Source: Mycobacteroides chelonae | GTDB lineage: Bacteria; Actinomycetota; Actinomycetes; Mycobacteriales; Mycobacteriaceae | NCBI RefSeq assembly: GCF_016767715.1 | Contig: NZ_CP050145.1 | Location: 4,836,001 to 4,900,000 of the forward strand | DNA length: 64,000 bases | Direction of reading: 5' to 3' | Shown here: positions 51,346-60,583 of the stretch, in pieces | How the letters are laid out: each line of letters starts with the position of its first letter | Numbering within the stretch: the stretch's first letter is position 1 | Made by a program: the position numbers and the translations under genes | Notes under the pieces: generated by a model | What the model was told of the DNA's origin: nothing | Databases searched by the model: none | What the model saw: only the letters and a program-made list of their open reading frames with translations

Positions 51346-52761
51346 ATGAGCACCGCGACCGTAGTCGGCAGCGGACCCAATGGGCTAGCCGCAGCAATTA
51401 CCCTCGCCCGCGCGGGGATCTCTGTCACTGTGTTGGAAGCCACTGATGAACCCGGGGGCGGGTGCCGCTCCTCGGAGATGCTCCACCCTGGGCTCATCCA
51501 TGACCACTGTGCGGCCGTGCACCCGATGGCCATCGGGTCCCCGTTCTTAACCAGCCTGGATCTGGCTCGCCATGGTGTGCATTGGCTGCTGCCCGAGATC
51601 GACTGTGTTCACCCCCTCGATGACGGCTCGGCAGGCGTGCTGCTCCGGTCAGTCGAGGACACCGCCGCACAGATGGGGCGGGACGGCAACCGTTGGCGTG
51701 CGTTGTTCGGCTCTCCCTCGCGGCATTTCGACACCCTCGTGGAAGACATCACCGCGCCATTGCTGCGGATGCCCAGCCACCCGGTGCAGATGGCGCGATT
51801 CGGAATACCCGCCGCCCTGCCTGCCTCAGCCATTGCACAACTGCTCCGCACTGAACCGGCTCGCGCACTGTACGGCGGCGTCGCCGCGCATGCCTTCCGG
51901 CCATTGCACTACCCCGTGACTGCCGCGGTGGGTCTCGGAATCATGACGGCCGGCCACCACTACGGCTGGCCCGTCGTCTCGGGCGGCACCGGTTCTCTCG
52001 TCGACGTCATGCTCACAACGCTCAGAGACCTGGGCGCACAGGTGCACACGGGCGTTCGCATCGATGACGCCGCGCAACTACCCGCCGCCGATCTCACGCT
52101 CTTCGACCTTGAACCACGCTCTGTAGCAAAGATTCTCGGTGATCGGCTGCCCCGGCGAGCCGCCCGAGCGTTCACGCGTTTCCGGCACGGGCCCGGCGCC
52201 TTCAAGGTCGATTTCGCGATCGAGGGCGGCGTGCCGTGGACCGCACTCGCCGCCCGACGGGCAGGCACTGTGCACCTCGGCGGGAACTACGCCGAGGTGG
52301 CCTCAACCGAGCGGCAGATCCACGCAGGCGCCATGCCCGAGCGTCCCTTCGTCCTTGTCGGCCAACAGTATCTGGCCGACCCGCAGCGCTCCTCCGGCAA
52401 TATCCACCCGTTGTGGACCTACGCGCACGTGCCATTCGGTTACACCGGAGACGCCACCGAGGCGATCATCGGGCAGATCGAACGATTCGCGCCCGGGTTT
52501 CGCGAACGGGTCGTAGGTCTGGCGGTGCGCTCCACCACGGAGATGTCGGTGTACAACGCCAACTACGTGGGCGGGGACATCATGACCGGCGCCAAGGACA
52601 TTCGGCAGCTGGTATTCGGCCCCCGCGTCGGGCTCGCCCCATACAGCCTTGGCACACCGGGCATGTACCTCTGCTCGGCGGCCACACCGCCCGGCCCAGG
52701 CGCTCACGGCATGTGCGGTGTACATGCCGCGAAGACCGCGCTCAAACATCTCCCCCGATGA
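51346..52761 (+). CDS. FAD-dependent oxidoreductase, phytoene dehydrogenase-like
   Basis: This 471-residue flavoprotein begins with the FAD-binding dinucleotide fold ATVVGSGPNGLAAAITLARAG, then EATDEPGGGCRS, and ends with a second FAD contact in GMYLCSAATPPGPGAHGMCG. This is the NAD(P)/FAD oxidoreductase group of phytoene desaturase relatives (CrtI/RetSat-like), widespread in mycobacteria outside carotenoid clusters. ATG 51346 begins just before the fold. No carotenoid genes are nearby, so the substrate is unknown. Confidence 0.88.
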   Translation: MSTATVVGSGPNGLAAAITLARAGISVTVLEATDEPGGGCRSSEMLHPGLIHDHCAAVHPMAIGSPFLTSLDLARHGVHWLLPEIDCVHPLDDGSAGVLLRSVEDTAAQMGRDGNRWRALFGSPSRHFDTLVEDITAPLLRMPSHPVQMARFGIPAALPASAIAQLLRTEPARALYGGVAAHAFRPLHYPVTAAVGLGIMTAGHHYGWPVVSGGTGSLVDVMLTTLRDLGAQVHTGVRIDDAAQLPAADLTLFDLEPRSVAKILGDRLPRRAARAFTRFRHGPGAFKVDFAIEGGVPWTALAARRAGTVHLGGNYAEVASTERQIHAGAMPERPFVLVGQQYLADPQRSSGNIHPLWTYAHVPFGYTGDATEAIIGQIERFAPGFRERVVGLAVRSTTEMSVYNANYVGGDIMTGAKDIRQLVFGPRVGLAPYSLGTPGMYLCSAATPPGPGAHGMCGVHAAKTALKHLPR

Positions 52762-52835
52762 GGGGCGACGGCGTATGGTTGACACCGTAAACAAAATGTA
52801 GTGCGTGGGAACCCGCACGGAACGAGGTGAGGGCC

Positions 52836-52991
52836 ATGATCGTCCTCGGGGCCATCCTGTTGGCTGCCGGTTTCTTTCTCGACATTGGATGGTTGTGGAC
52901 CGGCGGGGTTGTGCTCATCGTCATCGGATTGATCCTGATGGTGGCGGGCCGCATGGGGCACGCCATCGGTGGCCGTCGCCACTACTACTAA
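52836..52991 (+). CDS. Small two-segment membrane protein
   Basis: This 51-residue protein has two hydrophobic helices (VLGAILLAAGFFLDI and GGVVLIVIGLILMVAG) and a short basic, aromatic tail (GGRRHYY). Many actinobacteria encode such DUF6131-like short membrane proteins. A GAGGTGAGGG ribosome site precedes the ATG. It is followed 20 bases later by another small gene. The function is unknown. Confidence 0.7.
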   Translation: MIVLGAILLAAGFFLDIGWLWTGGVVLIVIGLILMVAGRMGHAIGGRRHYY

Positions 52992-53011
52992 GAGCCGCAA
53001 AGGAGTACATC

Positions 53012-53212
53012 ATGCGGTACGCAGGATTGTTGCTCGCCGTCTGGCTGATCGTAGGGGCCATCGCCGTCGCTCAACGCGGATACTTCACCAACAGCCCGCA
53101 AACCTGTGCCAGCGCGGGAACCATCGCGCTGACTGTGCTCGCCGGTCCGCTCAACTACGCGGGACTCAATCCGACGGTCAGTCAGTGCAACATCCCGCAG
53201 CCAAGCCCGTGA
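53012..53212 (+). CDS. Small secreted or membrane-anchored protein
   Basis: This 66-residue protein has an N-terminal hydrophobic segment (YAGLLLAVWLIVGAIAVAQ) followed by a short tail with two cysteines (QTCASAG and SQCNIPQ) that could form a disulfide outside the membrane. AAAGGAG sits 6 bases before the ATG. It is cotranscribed with the preceding small membrane protein and ends 5 bases from the convergent MerR gene stop. No function is recognised. Confidence 0.7.
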   Translation: MRYAGLLLAVWLIVGAIAVAQRGYFTNSPQTCASAGTIALTVLAGPLNYAGLNPTVSQCNIPQPSP

Positions 53213-53217
53213 CCCAC

Positions 53218-53976
53218 TCAGCCCGGCTCTGATCTGATCGCCGCACCCACCCGAACCAGCACGTCGAGCTGCGCCGGGTTGAACAGGTCCAACAGTGCCC
53301 GCGCCACCGTGCGTTCGGCGAATTGCTGCCCGCGCGGAGCGTCCGCGGTCGAGTTCAGCATCCCCGGGTGATCGGCGTAGAGCTTCCGGGCATGTGAGGA
53401 CATCCTGGCCGCGAGATCGGCGCGCGTCTGCTCGTCGGCGTCCGACGCCAGATTTTCCAGCTCGCGGTCGAGATCGCGGTCTTGCTGGTCCAAGAACATC
53501 CCGATGAAAGCCTGCAGCCCTTGCGGACCGAGCACCCGGGACATGACGAATGCCAGCGAGCGGTCGGTATCGGTGAGTTCCATAGCGACTGCCGCGGAGC
53601 CGAATTCGGGCGGCATGTCGGCCGGCACCTTGCTGGACAGTATTTGACCAAGCTCGTCGCGGATGCGTTGCAGCCGTTCGATGGTCGCGGCGAGTTCTGC
53701 GTCCAGTGCCCGTAATGCCTCTTGCGGATCCTCGTCGGCCTCATCCATCTCCGCGATCTGCTTCAAGGAGAGACCCAGCCCCGTAAGACGTTTGATTTGC
53801 AGCACCCTGACCAGGTGTGCGACTCCGTAGCTCTTGTAGCCGTTCGACCGACGTTTCGGCTCATCGAGCAGGCCGATGTCGTGGTAATGGCGCACAGCAC
53901 GCAGGCTGGTGCCGGCGAGCTCGGCAAGCTCCCGCGTACTCCAGCCCACCGTTACTCCTTCTGCATCTGCCGACAT
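53218..53976 (-). CDS. MerR-family transcriptional regulator
   Basis: This 252-residue regulator has an N-terminal winged helix-turn-helix (STRELAELAGTSLRAVRHYHDIGLL, then NGYKSYGVAHLVRVLQIKRL), a long dimerisation helix rich in acidic and leucine residues (MDEADEDPQEALRALDAEL), and a C-terminal effector domain of about 130 residues. No metal-binding cysteine cluster is evident, so it is likely a drug- or small-molecule-responsive type. ATG 53976 is preferred to GTG 53985. Its target may be its own promoter or the divergent exchanger. Confidence 0.88.
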   Translation of the reverse strand: MSADAEGVTVGWSTRELAELAGTSLRAVRHYHDIGLLDEPKRRSNGYKSYGVAHLVRVLQIKRLTGLGLSLKQIAEMDEADEDPQEALRALDAELAATIERLQRIRDELGQILSSKVPADMPPEFGSAAVAMELTDTDRSLAFVMSRVLGPQGLQAFIGMFLDQQDRDLDRELENLASDADEQTRADLAARMSSHARKLYADHPGMLNSTADAPRGQQFAERTVARALLDLFNPAQLDVLVRVGAAIRSEPG

Positions 53977-54167
53977 ACCGCCCACTGGACACTATGCCGC
54001 TGCGGCATGGTCAACATTCGAAACCCTCGGCTACCAGCAACTCCCGGGCCAACGCTCACGATCTGGTTTGCCACATTCTGATATTAGGGTACCCGAAGAA
54101 TTCATAACGGTGCCTACTAGCTGCTAATTTTCCCATTTCAAGTGCATCACGCAGGGGTATCAATCTG

Positions 54168-54196
54168 TTGCTGAGCGCACGTGGCGGTGCTAACTT
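54168..54196 (+). promoter_or_regulatory. Promoter of the CaCA exchanger gene (leaderless type)
   Basis: TTGCTG (54168-54173) and TAACTT (54191-54196) are 17 bases apart. The -10 box ends 6 bases before GTG 54203, so transcription would begin at the start codon. Confidence 0.55.
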
Positions 54197-54202
54197 GGTC
54201 CC

Positions 54203-55456
54203 GTGCAGACCACCGCCAACGTGACCACCGTGCCCGGTGCGCTGCGCCGTCAGCTCCTGCGGTCGGTGTTCATCACGGCGTTGTTCATGGCGCCCGCACT
54301 GATCACTCGGATCGGTGGGTTGCATCCGAATCCGGTAGTAGCTCTCGTGATCTACGGCGCTGCGGTGGTAGCCGCCAGCTTCGTGTTGGCCTGGGCCGCG
54401 GAGGCCGCGCAGATCGACGTCTCCGGCGGCCTGGCCATCGCGGTGCTGGCCCTGATCGCAGTACTGCCCGAATACGCCGTCGATCTCTACTACGCCTACA
54501 TCTCCGGCCAGGTCCCCGAGTACGGCCAATACGCCGCGGCGAACATGACCGGCTCGAACAGGTTGTTGATGGGACTGGGCTGGCCCGTTGTCGTTCTCAT
54601 CGCACTCGCGGTGGCGCGCAAGACATCCGGTCGCCCCACCAACCTGCTGTCGCTGGAGCCTTCTAACCGCATCGAGCTTGGATTCCTGCTCGTGGCCGGG
54701 GTCGTGGCGTTCGTGATACCGGCAAGCGGCCAGATTCACCTCGTGCTGGGCATCGCACTACTGGCCTGGTTCGGGTTCTACCTGTTCACGATCAGCCGCG
54801 GCGAAGCCGAGGAACCGCAGTTGGTGGGCACCGCCGCAGCCATCGGCATGCTGCCCAAGCACATGCGCCGCAGCACCGTGATCACGATGTTCATTCTTGC
54901 CGCGTCGATCATCCTGTTGTGCGCAGAACCCTTCGCCAACAGCCTGGTAAGCGCCGGAACGCAACTGGGCATCGACCAGTTCCTGCTGGTGCAGTGGTTG
55001 GCGCCGCTGGCATCCGAAGCGCCCGAGTTCATCATCGCCGCGATTTTCGCCGCGCGGGGCAAGGGAACCGCCGCCATCGCCACCTTGATCTCGTCCAAGG
55101 TCAATCAGTGGACGCTCCTGATCGGTTCGCTCCCGATCGCCCATCTGGCGGGCGGTGGCGGCTACTCCCTGGTGCTCGATGCCCGTCAGGTCGAAGAAAC
55201 CCTGCTGACCGCCACACAAACCATGATGGGTGTGGCCCTGATCCTCGCGCTGCGATTCCACCGGGGCACCGCGTGGGCGCTACTGGCATTGTTCGTGATC
55301 CAGTTCCCTATCACCTCGACCCATGGCCGGCTGATCCTCTGCGGCGTGTACGCCGTCTTGGCGGTCGCCGGCTTGATCGTCAACCGCAGGCACGTCATCG
55401 CGACACTTCGCGCGCCATTCAGCAGGTCCGCGACCCCACAGTTGACTGTGCCGTAG
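54203..55456 (+). CDS. Sodium/calcium exchanger (CaCA superfamily) membrane protein
   Basis: This 417-residue cation exchanger has about eleven hydrophobic segments. The two alpha-repeat motifs are present: ALIAVLPEYAVDLYYAY in the first half and APLASEAPEFIIAAIFA in the second, each with the metal-coordinating glutamate. The middle loop (GEAEEPQLVGTAAAIGMLPK) is cytoplasmic. It probably exports Ca2+ or another cation in exchange for Na+ or H+. The start is GTG 54203, supported by a leaderless-type promoter. Confidence 0.9.
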   Translation: MQTTANVTTVPGALRRQLLRSVFITALFMAPALITRIGGLHPNPVVALVIYGAAVVAASFVLAWAAEAAQIDVSGGLAIAVLALIAVLPEYAVDLYYAYISGQVPEYGQYAAANMTGSNRLLMGLGWPVVVLIALAVARKTSGRPTNLLSLEPSNRIELGFLLVAGVVAFVIPASGQIHLVLGIALLAWFGFYLFTISRGEAEEPQLVGTAAAIGMLPKHMRRSTVITMFILAASIILLCAEPFANSLVSAGTQLGIDQFLLVQWLAPLASEAPEFIIAAIFAARGKGTAAIATLISSKVNQWTLLIGSLPIAHLAGGGGYSLVLDARQVEETLLTATQTMMGVALILALRFHRGTAWALLALFVIQFPITSTHGRLILCGVYAVLAVAGLIVNRRHVIATLRAPFSRSATPQLTVP

Positions 55457-55507
55457 CGGCATAGTTTCTCCTGGTGTTACTCCGCCACACCGAGAGGAAC
55501 ACCCACC

Positions 55508-57382
55508 GTGCTGCCCAAGCTCATCACCGTCGAGGAATTCTTCGATCCGCCGGTTCGCGCATCCGCATCGATCTCACCCGACGGCACCAAGATCGCGTAC
55601 CTGGCACCGAGGAAGAACCGGCTCAACGTATGGGTCCAAACCCTCGATGACGACAACAACGCCGCCGCACGCTGTGTTACCTACGACGAAACACGCAGCG
55701 TCACAGGATTTCTCTGGGTCGATGACCCGCGCTGGCTGCTATACGTGCAGGACTCCGGTGGTGACGAGAACTGGCATCTATACCGGGTTGACCTGGACAG
55801 TCCCGACACCCCGGCTCTCGATCTCACTCCGTACCCCGGCGTGCGTCTACTGGGCCTGGAGCAGCCCCACGGCCGTCCCGGAAAACTATTCGTTCAGCTG
55901 AACCACCGCAGGATCGACCAAATCGACCTGTACGAGCTCGATGTCGCATCCGGCGAACTGACCATGCTCGCTGAAAACCCCGGCAACGTCATGTCCTGGT
56001 TCTGCGGCCCTCATCATGAGGTGTTCACCCAATCGCTGACACCTGAAGGCGATATCGAGTTCTCCCGATACGAGTCCGGGGCGCTCGAGTCTCTCGTCAT
56101 ATACAACGGCGCGGACTACCCGGTCGGCATGCACCCGACACAGATAACCCCGGACGGCACCGGGTTGTGGATGGGCTCAAGCCGCGATACCGATCGCACG
56201 CGTCTGGTCCGGCTCGACCTGGCCACCGGCGAGGAGTCGGTGATCGACAGCCACCCTTCGTTCGACCTCTCCGCTGCCCTAGGTCTGGCACCGGCGCTGA
56301 TCCGGCATCGCAAGACCGGGGAGTTACTGGCCGTTCGCTATCTCGGTGAGCGGCAGGATATCCGGGTTCTGGATCCGGACTTCGCGCCGGTGCTGGAAAA
56401 GCTTCAGGAGCTCTCCGACGGCGACCTCGCGGAGATCTCGTGCGACGAGAACGGCAACCGTTGGGTGGTCAGCTTCACCCACGACCGGGATCCCGGTGTC
56501 ACCTACTTCTACGACCATGAGAAGGGCGAAAGCAGACAGCTGTTCCGTCCGTACCCGCATCTGGATCCGGCGACGCTGGCGCCCATGACGCCCGTGACGA
56601 TCGCCTCGCGCGACGGCTTGAGTCTGCACTCCTACCTGACGCTGCCCGTGGGTGTGGAACCCGCAGGACTACCCCTGGTGCTGGTGGTCCACGGCGGTCC
56701 GTGGCACCGTGACAGCTGGGGATTCGATCCGTCGGTGCAGCTCCTGGCCAACCGTGGATATGCAGTGCTGCAGGTCAACTTCCGCGGATCCACCGGCTAT
56801 GGAAAGGCATTCACGAAGGCGGCCATCGGCGAGTTCGCGGGCAAGATGCACGACGATCTGATCGACGCCGTTGACTGGGCGGTCAAGCAGGGCTACGCCG
56901 ATCCGAGCCGGGTCGCGATCTTCGGTGGCTCGTACGGAGGTTACTCCGCACTGGTCGGAGTCACCTTCACTCCTGATGTCTTCGCGGCCGCCATCGATTA
57001 CGTGGGCATCTCCAACCTGGCCAACTTCATGCGCACCCTTCCCGCGTTCGTCCGTCCGAACCTGACCAACAACTGGTATCGCTACGTCGGCGATCCCGCG
57101 GTGCCGGAGCAGGAAGCCGATATGCTCGCCCGCTCGCCCATCAGCCGGGTGGATCAGATCCGCACCCCGTTGCTGGTTGTGCAGGGCGCCAACGATGTTC
57201 GTGTAGTCCAAGCGGAGTCCGACAACATCGTAGCCGCATTGAGGGCCCGTGGCGTCGAGGTCGAATACATGGTGAAAAAGGACGAGGGGCACGGGTTCTT
57301 GAACCCTGAAAACCAGGTCGACCTGTTTCTTGCGACGGAGCGATTCCTGGCTCAGTACCTGGGCGGACGGCAGGTGTCGTGA
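55508..57382 (+). CDS. S9-family prolyl oligopeptidase-like serine peptidase
   Basis: This 624-residue protein has an N-terminal beta-propeller (about 1-360) containing repeated ISPDGTKIAYL- and WVDDPRWLLYV-type blades, then an alpha/beta hydrolase domain (about 370-624). The nucleophile is in GGSYGGYSALVG, the acid in QGANDVRVVQAESD and the histidine in KKDEGHGFLNPENQ. This is the layout of acylaminoacyl-peptidase and prolyl oligopeptidase relatives. No signal peptide is evident, so it should be cytoplasmic. The GTG start 55508 has GAGGAA upstream. It overlaps the next gene by 4 bases. Confidence 0.92.
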   Translation: MLPKLITVEEFFDPPVRASASISPDGTKIAYLAPRKNRLNVWVQTLDDDNNAAARCVTYDETRSVTGFLWVDDPRWLLYVQDSGGDENWHLYRVDLDSPDTPALDLTPYPGVRLLGLEQPHGRPGKLFVQLNHRRIDQIDLYELDVASGELTMLAENPGNVMSWFCGPHHEVFTQSLTPEGDIEFSRYESGALESLVIYNGADYPVGMHPTQITPDGTGLWMGSSRDTDRTRLVRLDLATGEESVIDSHPSFDLSAALGLAPALIRHRKTGELLAVRYLGERQDIRVLDPDFAPVLEKLQELSDGDLAEISCDENGNRWVVSFTHDRDPGVTYFYDHEKGESRQLFRPYPHLDPATLAPMTPVTIASRDGLSLHSYLTLPVGVEPAGLPLVLVVHGGPWHRDSWGFDPSVQLLANRGYAVLQVNFRGSTGYGKAFTKAAIGEFAGKMHDDLIDAVDWAVKQGYADPSRVAIFGGSYGGYSALVGVTFTPDVFAAAIDYVGISNLANFMRTLPAFVRPNLTNNWYRYVGDPAVPEQEADMLARSPISRVDQIRTPLLVVQGANDVRVVQAESDNIVAALRARGVEVEYMVKKDEGHGFLNPENQVDLFLATERFLAQYLGGRQVS

Positions 57383-58044
57383 CCGAGGTCGTTGAGTTCT
57401 CAGACAAACCCCACAACAAGCCCACACTTCTCGAACAGGTCGGCGGACTATCCGGACTCATCTACGCCGGCCTACCGAGTGTGACTTTTGCACTGGGCAA
57501 CAGTGCTTTTGGCTTGGCCGGTGCCATCTGGATATCCATGGCTACGGCGGGCGCCATCGCCGCGTGGCGGTGGTTACGCAACCAACCACTGCAGCCGGCA
57601 ATCTCCGGGTTGTTGGGGGTGGCCATCTCGGTGGTCATCGCCTACCAAACCGGTTCGGCCAAGGGCTTCTTCCTGATGGGTATCTGGACCAACCTGATCG
57701 GCGCAGTCGTGTTCCTGGTCTCGGTCTTGGTGGGTTGGCCGCTAGCCGGAGTGATCTGGCACGGCTTCACCGGCACCGGGCACCGCTGGCGCAAAGACAA
57801 ACCCTCGCGGTTCGCTTTCACACTGGCGACACTGACCATGGCGGCCGTTTTCGCCTCCAGATTTGTTGTGCAGGAATGGCTGTACGCCGCTGATTCGGTT
57901 GGCGGGCTGGCCATCGCACGCATCGCGATGGGCTATCCGCTCGCCGGAATAGCGCTTCTGGTGGTCATCTGGGCAGTACGGCGTTCGAAGAGCCGTGCAT
58001 CTCAGTTTGATTCAGCCAGCGCGGCAACCGATCACGACCAATGA
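57379..58044 (+). CDS. DUF3159 polytopic membrane protein
   Basis: This 221-residue membrane protein has about six hydrophobic segments and the family opening LLEQVGGLSGLIYAGLPSVTF, with WRWLRNQPLQPAISGLLGV following. DUF3159 proteins are widespread in actinobacteria and have no known function. Its GTG start overlaps the peptidase stop by 4 bases, so the two are translationally coupled. Its last 80 bases overlap the convergent Mrr-like gene. Confidence 0.88.
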   Translation: MTEVVEFSDKPHNKPTLLEQVGGLSGLIYAGLPSVTFALGNSAFGLAGAIWISMATAGAIAAWRWLRNQPLQPAISGLLGVAISVVIAYQTGSAKGFFLMGIWTNLIGAVVFLVSVLVGWPLAGVIWHGFTGTGHRWRKDKPSRFAFTLATLTMAAVFASRFVVQEWLYAADSVGGLAIARIAMGYPLAGIALLVVIWAVRRSKSRASQFDSASAATDHDQ

Positions 58045-58660
58045 GTTCACACTTGCTGGTCGCGGCCAGAGCCTGCGCCTGGCGGGTGAAATCCTGATTG
58101 CTGACCACCATGGTGCGGGTGCAGTCGTAATGCCGCGCCCCCGCAACGACCTCTTGAACGGCTCTGACACCCACTGTCTTCGAGTACCGCTTGCATTGGA
58201 CGGCGACGACGTCACGCCGATTGGTGGCTATCAGATCTACGCCGTAATCACTGGATGCCGACGTTGTCTCGATATGCCATCCGGCTCCGTGCATACGAGC
58301 CGCCACGAAGGTCTCGAAATCGACGCCAGACATCTCATCGATCTCGGAAAGTCCTGACATTGTCATATACCTGCGCAGCCGGGCTTCGTAATGACGCTGC
58401 GCCATGACATCGCCGAGCCCACGCAGGCACCATCCCGCTCCACGCAGAATCAGATACACCGCATACGGCGAAGCCAGATAACCGACCTGTGCCAGCGCGG
58501 CAAGCGCGGGGTCTGCCGTGTTCCGGTACACCAGGACACCGGGCCAGACAGCCAGCGCGATGATCGGCCCGGCAAGCACCACGATGATCAGCACGACCAG
58601 TGCACGCGAAAGACGGTGCCACCTACGAGCAGCCCTCCGTCTGAAACGCCGCAGCCTCAT
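57965..58660 (-). CDS. Membrane-anchored restriction-endonuclease-like (Mrr_cat) protein
   Basis: This 231-residue protein has a basic N-terminus (MRLRRFRRRAARRWHR), two hydrophobic segments (LVVLIIVVLAGPIIALAVW and VGYLASPYAVYLIL), then a soluble nuclease domain. The PD-(D/E)xK-type core is visible: SGVDFETFVAARMHGAGW, DYGVDLIAT with the aspartate, and VAVQCKRYS with the QxK pair. Mrr-type domains cut modified or foreign DNA. Membrane-anchored versions are common in actinobacteria and their role is unclear. ATG 58660 was chosen over 58690. The 3' end overlaps the convergent DUF3159 gene by 80 bases. Confidence 0.85.
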   Translation of the reverse strand: MRLRRFRRRAARRWHRLSRALVVLIIVVLAGPIIALAVWPGVLVYRNTADPALAALAQVGYLASPYAVYLILRGAGWCLRGLGDVMAQRHYEARLRRYMTMSGLSEIDEMSGVDFETFVAARMHGAGWHIETTSASSDYGVDLIATNRRDVVAVQCKRYSKTVGVRAVQEVVAGARHYDCTRTMVVSNQDFTRQAQALAATSKCELIGRDRLPRWLNQTEMHGSSNAVLPR

Positions 58661-58725
58661 TGGATGGACTTTAAGCCAGCCCTCCGACACCCCGGGGAAC
58701 TGGCGCCCGGGTACGCGGCGTCACG

Positions 58726-59490
58726 TCACCGCTGGCAATGGGGGCACCAATATGTCACGCGCGGCAAGGCCTGATCGCGCGTGATCCGGGTTCCGCAACG
58801 GCGGCACGGCCTTCCATGCCGGCCGTAAACCCACAGTTCACGGCCGGGGCGCGGATCACCGGTCGTAGTCCTGCGATAGCTGTCCTTGTTCGCATGCAAC
58901 AACGCATGGGCACGCTCGATGAATCGCTCGGGGTCGGTGAGGTCCCGCACCGGTGAGGTGGGCAGCATCCCGGCCAGAAAACACAGTTCGTTGGAATACA
59001 CGTTGCCAATACCCGCCATGACTCTCTGATCGAGAAGCGTCGAACTCAGCTCGTCATCTGCTCGCGCCATCAATCGCTCCAAGGCGACGGACGGATCCCA
59101 ATCTGCCCCAAGAAGATCCGGGCCCAGATGACCCACGATGTCGCTTTCCCGTCCCCGCTTGACCACATCCAGAACACCCAGGCTGACTCCGAGGGCCACC
59201 GAATCGTCCGTCCTCAGTACCGCTCTGATTCGATGGTCCCACGTGGGTACGGACTCCCGAGCGGACACGATTCGCCAGCTGCCATCCATCTTCAGATGCG
59301 AGTGAATGCTGGCCCAGCCGGCGCGAATGAACAGGTGCTTTCCGCGCGCAACCACGCCGTCCACGCGTTCTCCACTCAAATCGACGGTCGCGAAACGTGG
59401 AACACGGATATCGCAGCCCGTGAGCACCCGGCCGGTCAGCGCATCGCCCAGGCGCCGCGCCGTTCGGAAAACCGTGTCGCCTTCTGGCAT
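58726..59490 (-). CDS. nei: Formamidopyrimidine-DNA glycosylase family, Nei2-like endonuclease VIII
   Basis: This 254-residue base-excision repair glycosylase/lyase starts MPEGDTVFRTARRL, giving the catalytic N-terminal proline and adjacent glutamate. The H2TH region is in LLDQRVMAGIGNVYSNELCF, and a C-terminal zinc finger is seen as CRRCGTRI and CPHC near the end. MPEGD rather than MPELP marks the Nei type over Fpg. It should remove oxidised pyrimidines from DNA. Confidence 0.93.
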   Translation of the reverse strand: MPEGDTVFRTARRLGDALTGRVLTGCDIRVPRFATVDLSGERVDGVVARGKHLFIRAGWASIHSHLKMDGSWRIVSARESVPTWDHRIRAVLRTDDSVALGVSLGVLDVVKRGRESDIVGHLGPDLLGADWDPSVALERLMARADDELSSTLLDQRVMAGIGNVYSNELCFLAGMLPTSPVRDLTDPERFIERAHALLHANKDSYRRTTTGDPRPGRELWVYGRHGRPCRRCGTRITRDQALPRVTYWCPHCQR

Positions 59491-59569
59491 TCCGAGGCCT
59501 CCTTGCGCTAGCCGTCACAGGCTACCCAACTCCGCACCGGCGTGATGGCGAAGCCGCTATACGCAAAGA

Positions 59570-60577
59570 TCAGGCAGCAGAGACGGTCTCGTCTCCGGCG
59601 GTTGCCGCATCGGAACTCTGGGCCCGTCCCCACCGTCCCGCTAGGGCCGCGCAGGTGATCAGTTGAATCTGGTGGAAGATCATCAGTGGCAGCACGATCA
59701 AGCCCACCGGGTGACCTGCGAACAACACGGTCGCCATGGGTAATCCGGTCGCCAAGCTCTTCTTGGAGCCGCAGAAGATCACGACAATGCGGTCTGCCCG
59801 ATCGAACCGTAGTAGCCGTGCGGCCCCCGCTGTGACACCCAGCACCACCGCCAGCAGCACGATGCTGACCGCGAACACGGCCAACAAGCGGGAGATCTGC
59901 AGACCCTGCCACACATGCTCGACCATCCCGGCGCTGAAGGCCGCGTAGACCACCAAGTAGACAGATCCACGATCGACGACCTTGGTGAGCGTGGTGTGGG
60001 ACAGGATTCGATACAGCTTGGGGCGCAACAACTGGCCCGCGACGAAAGGCAACAGCAGTTGCACCACGATCTGCAGGATCGCGGTGGGCGAGACCGTCGC
60101 CTCCCCGGTGGTCTGCATCAGCAGCATCACCAAGACCGGAGTCATGAAGACGCCCAACATATTCGACAACGAAGCGCTCACCACCGCGGCCGCCACGTTG
60201 CCGCGGGCGATGGATGTGAAGGCGATCGAGGATTGCACCGTCGAGGGCAACAGACACAGGTACAGCACACCGGTGTAGAGGTCGTTGGTCAGCACCGAGG
60301 GCACCAACAGCCGCATCGCCAGGCCCAGCAGGGGGAACAGGACATAGGTCGCCGCCAACACCGTGGTGTGCAGTTTCCAGTGCTTGAGGCCCTCGATCGC
60401 CTCGCGCGGTTCCAATCGGGTTCCGTAGAGGAAGAACAGCACCGCGATGGCGATCTTGGTTGCCCAGTCCAGGACATCGGCCGCGTCGCCGCGCGCGGGG
60501 AGCAGCAGCCCAATCCCCATGGCAGCGAACAGTCCGAGTAGGAATCCGTCAATGCGGAGTTTGGCCAGCCACGTCAC
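59570..60577 (-). CDS. Bile acid:sodium symporter-like (SBF-like) transporter
   Basis: This 335-residue membrane protein has about ten hydrophobic helices. The two family crossover motifs are seen in YLCLLPSTVQSSIAFTSIARGN and VIFCGSKKSLATGLPMATVLF. The layout matches the SBF-like family (PF13593 type), often annotated as bile acid or organic anion symporters. The true substrate is unknown. The start is GTG 60577, and a TACTGT box 6 bases upstream fits a leaderless message. It is divergent from a LysR gene by 71 bases, which probably regulates it. Confidence 0.9.
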   Translation of the reverse strand: MTWLAKLRIDGFLLGLFAAMGIGLLLPARGDAADVLDWATKIAIAVLFFLYGTRLEPREAIEGLKHWKLHTTVLAATYVLFPLLGLAMRLLVPSVLTNDLYTGVLYLCLLPSTVQSSIAFTSIARGNVAAAVVSASLSNMLGVFMTPVLVMLLMQTTGEATVSPTAILQIVVQLLLPFVAGQLLRPKLYRILSHTTLTKVVDRGSVYLVVYAAFSAGMVEHVWQGLQISRLLAVFAVSIVLLAVVLGVTAGAARLLRFDRADRIVVIFCGSKKSLATGLPMATVLFAGHPVGLIVLPLMIFHQIQLITCAALAGRWGRAQSSDAATAGDETVSAA

Positions 60578-60583
60578 TACGCC

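Noticed and set aside
51150..52805. Similar GTAAAC...GTAGTGC strings near 51170 (minus strand) and 52788 (plus strand), considered as a shared operator
   Set aside because: The match is short and gapped and is not repeated elsewhere, so chance is likely.
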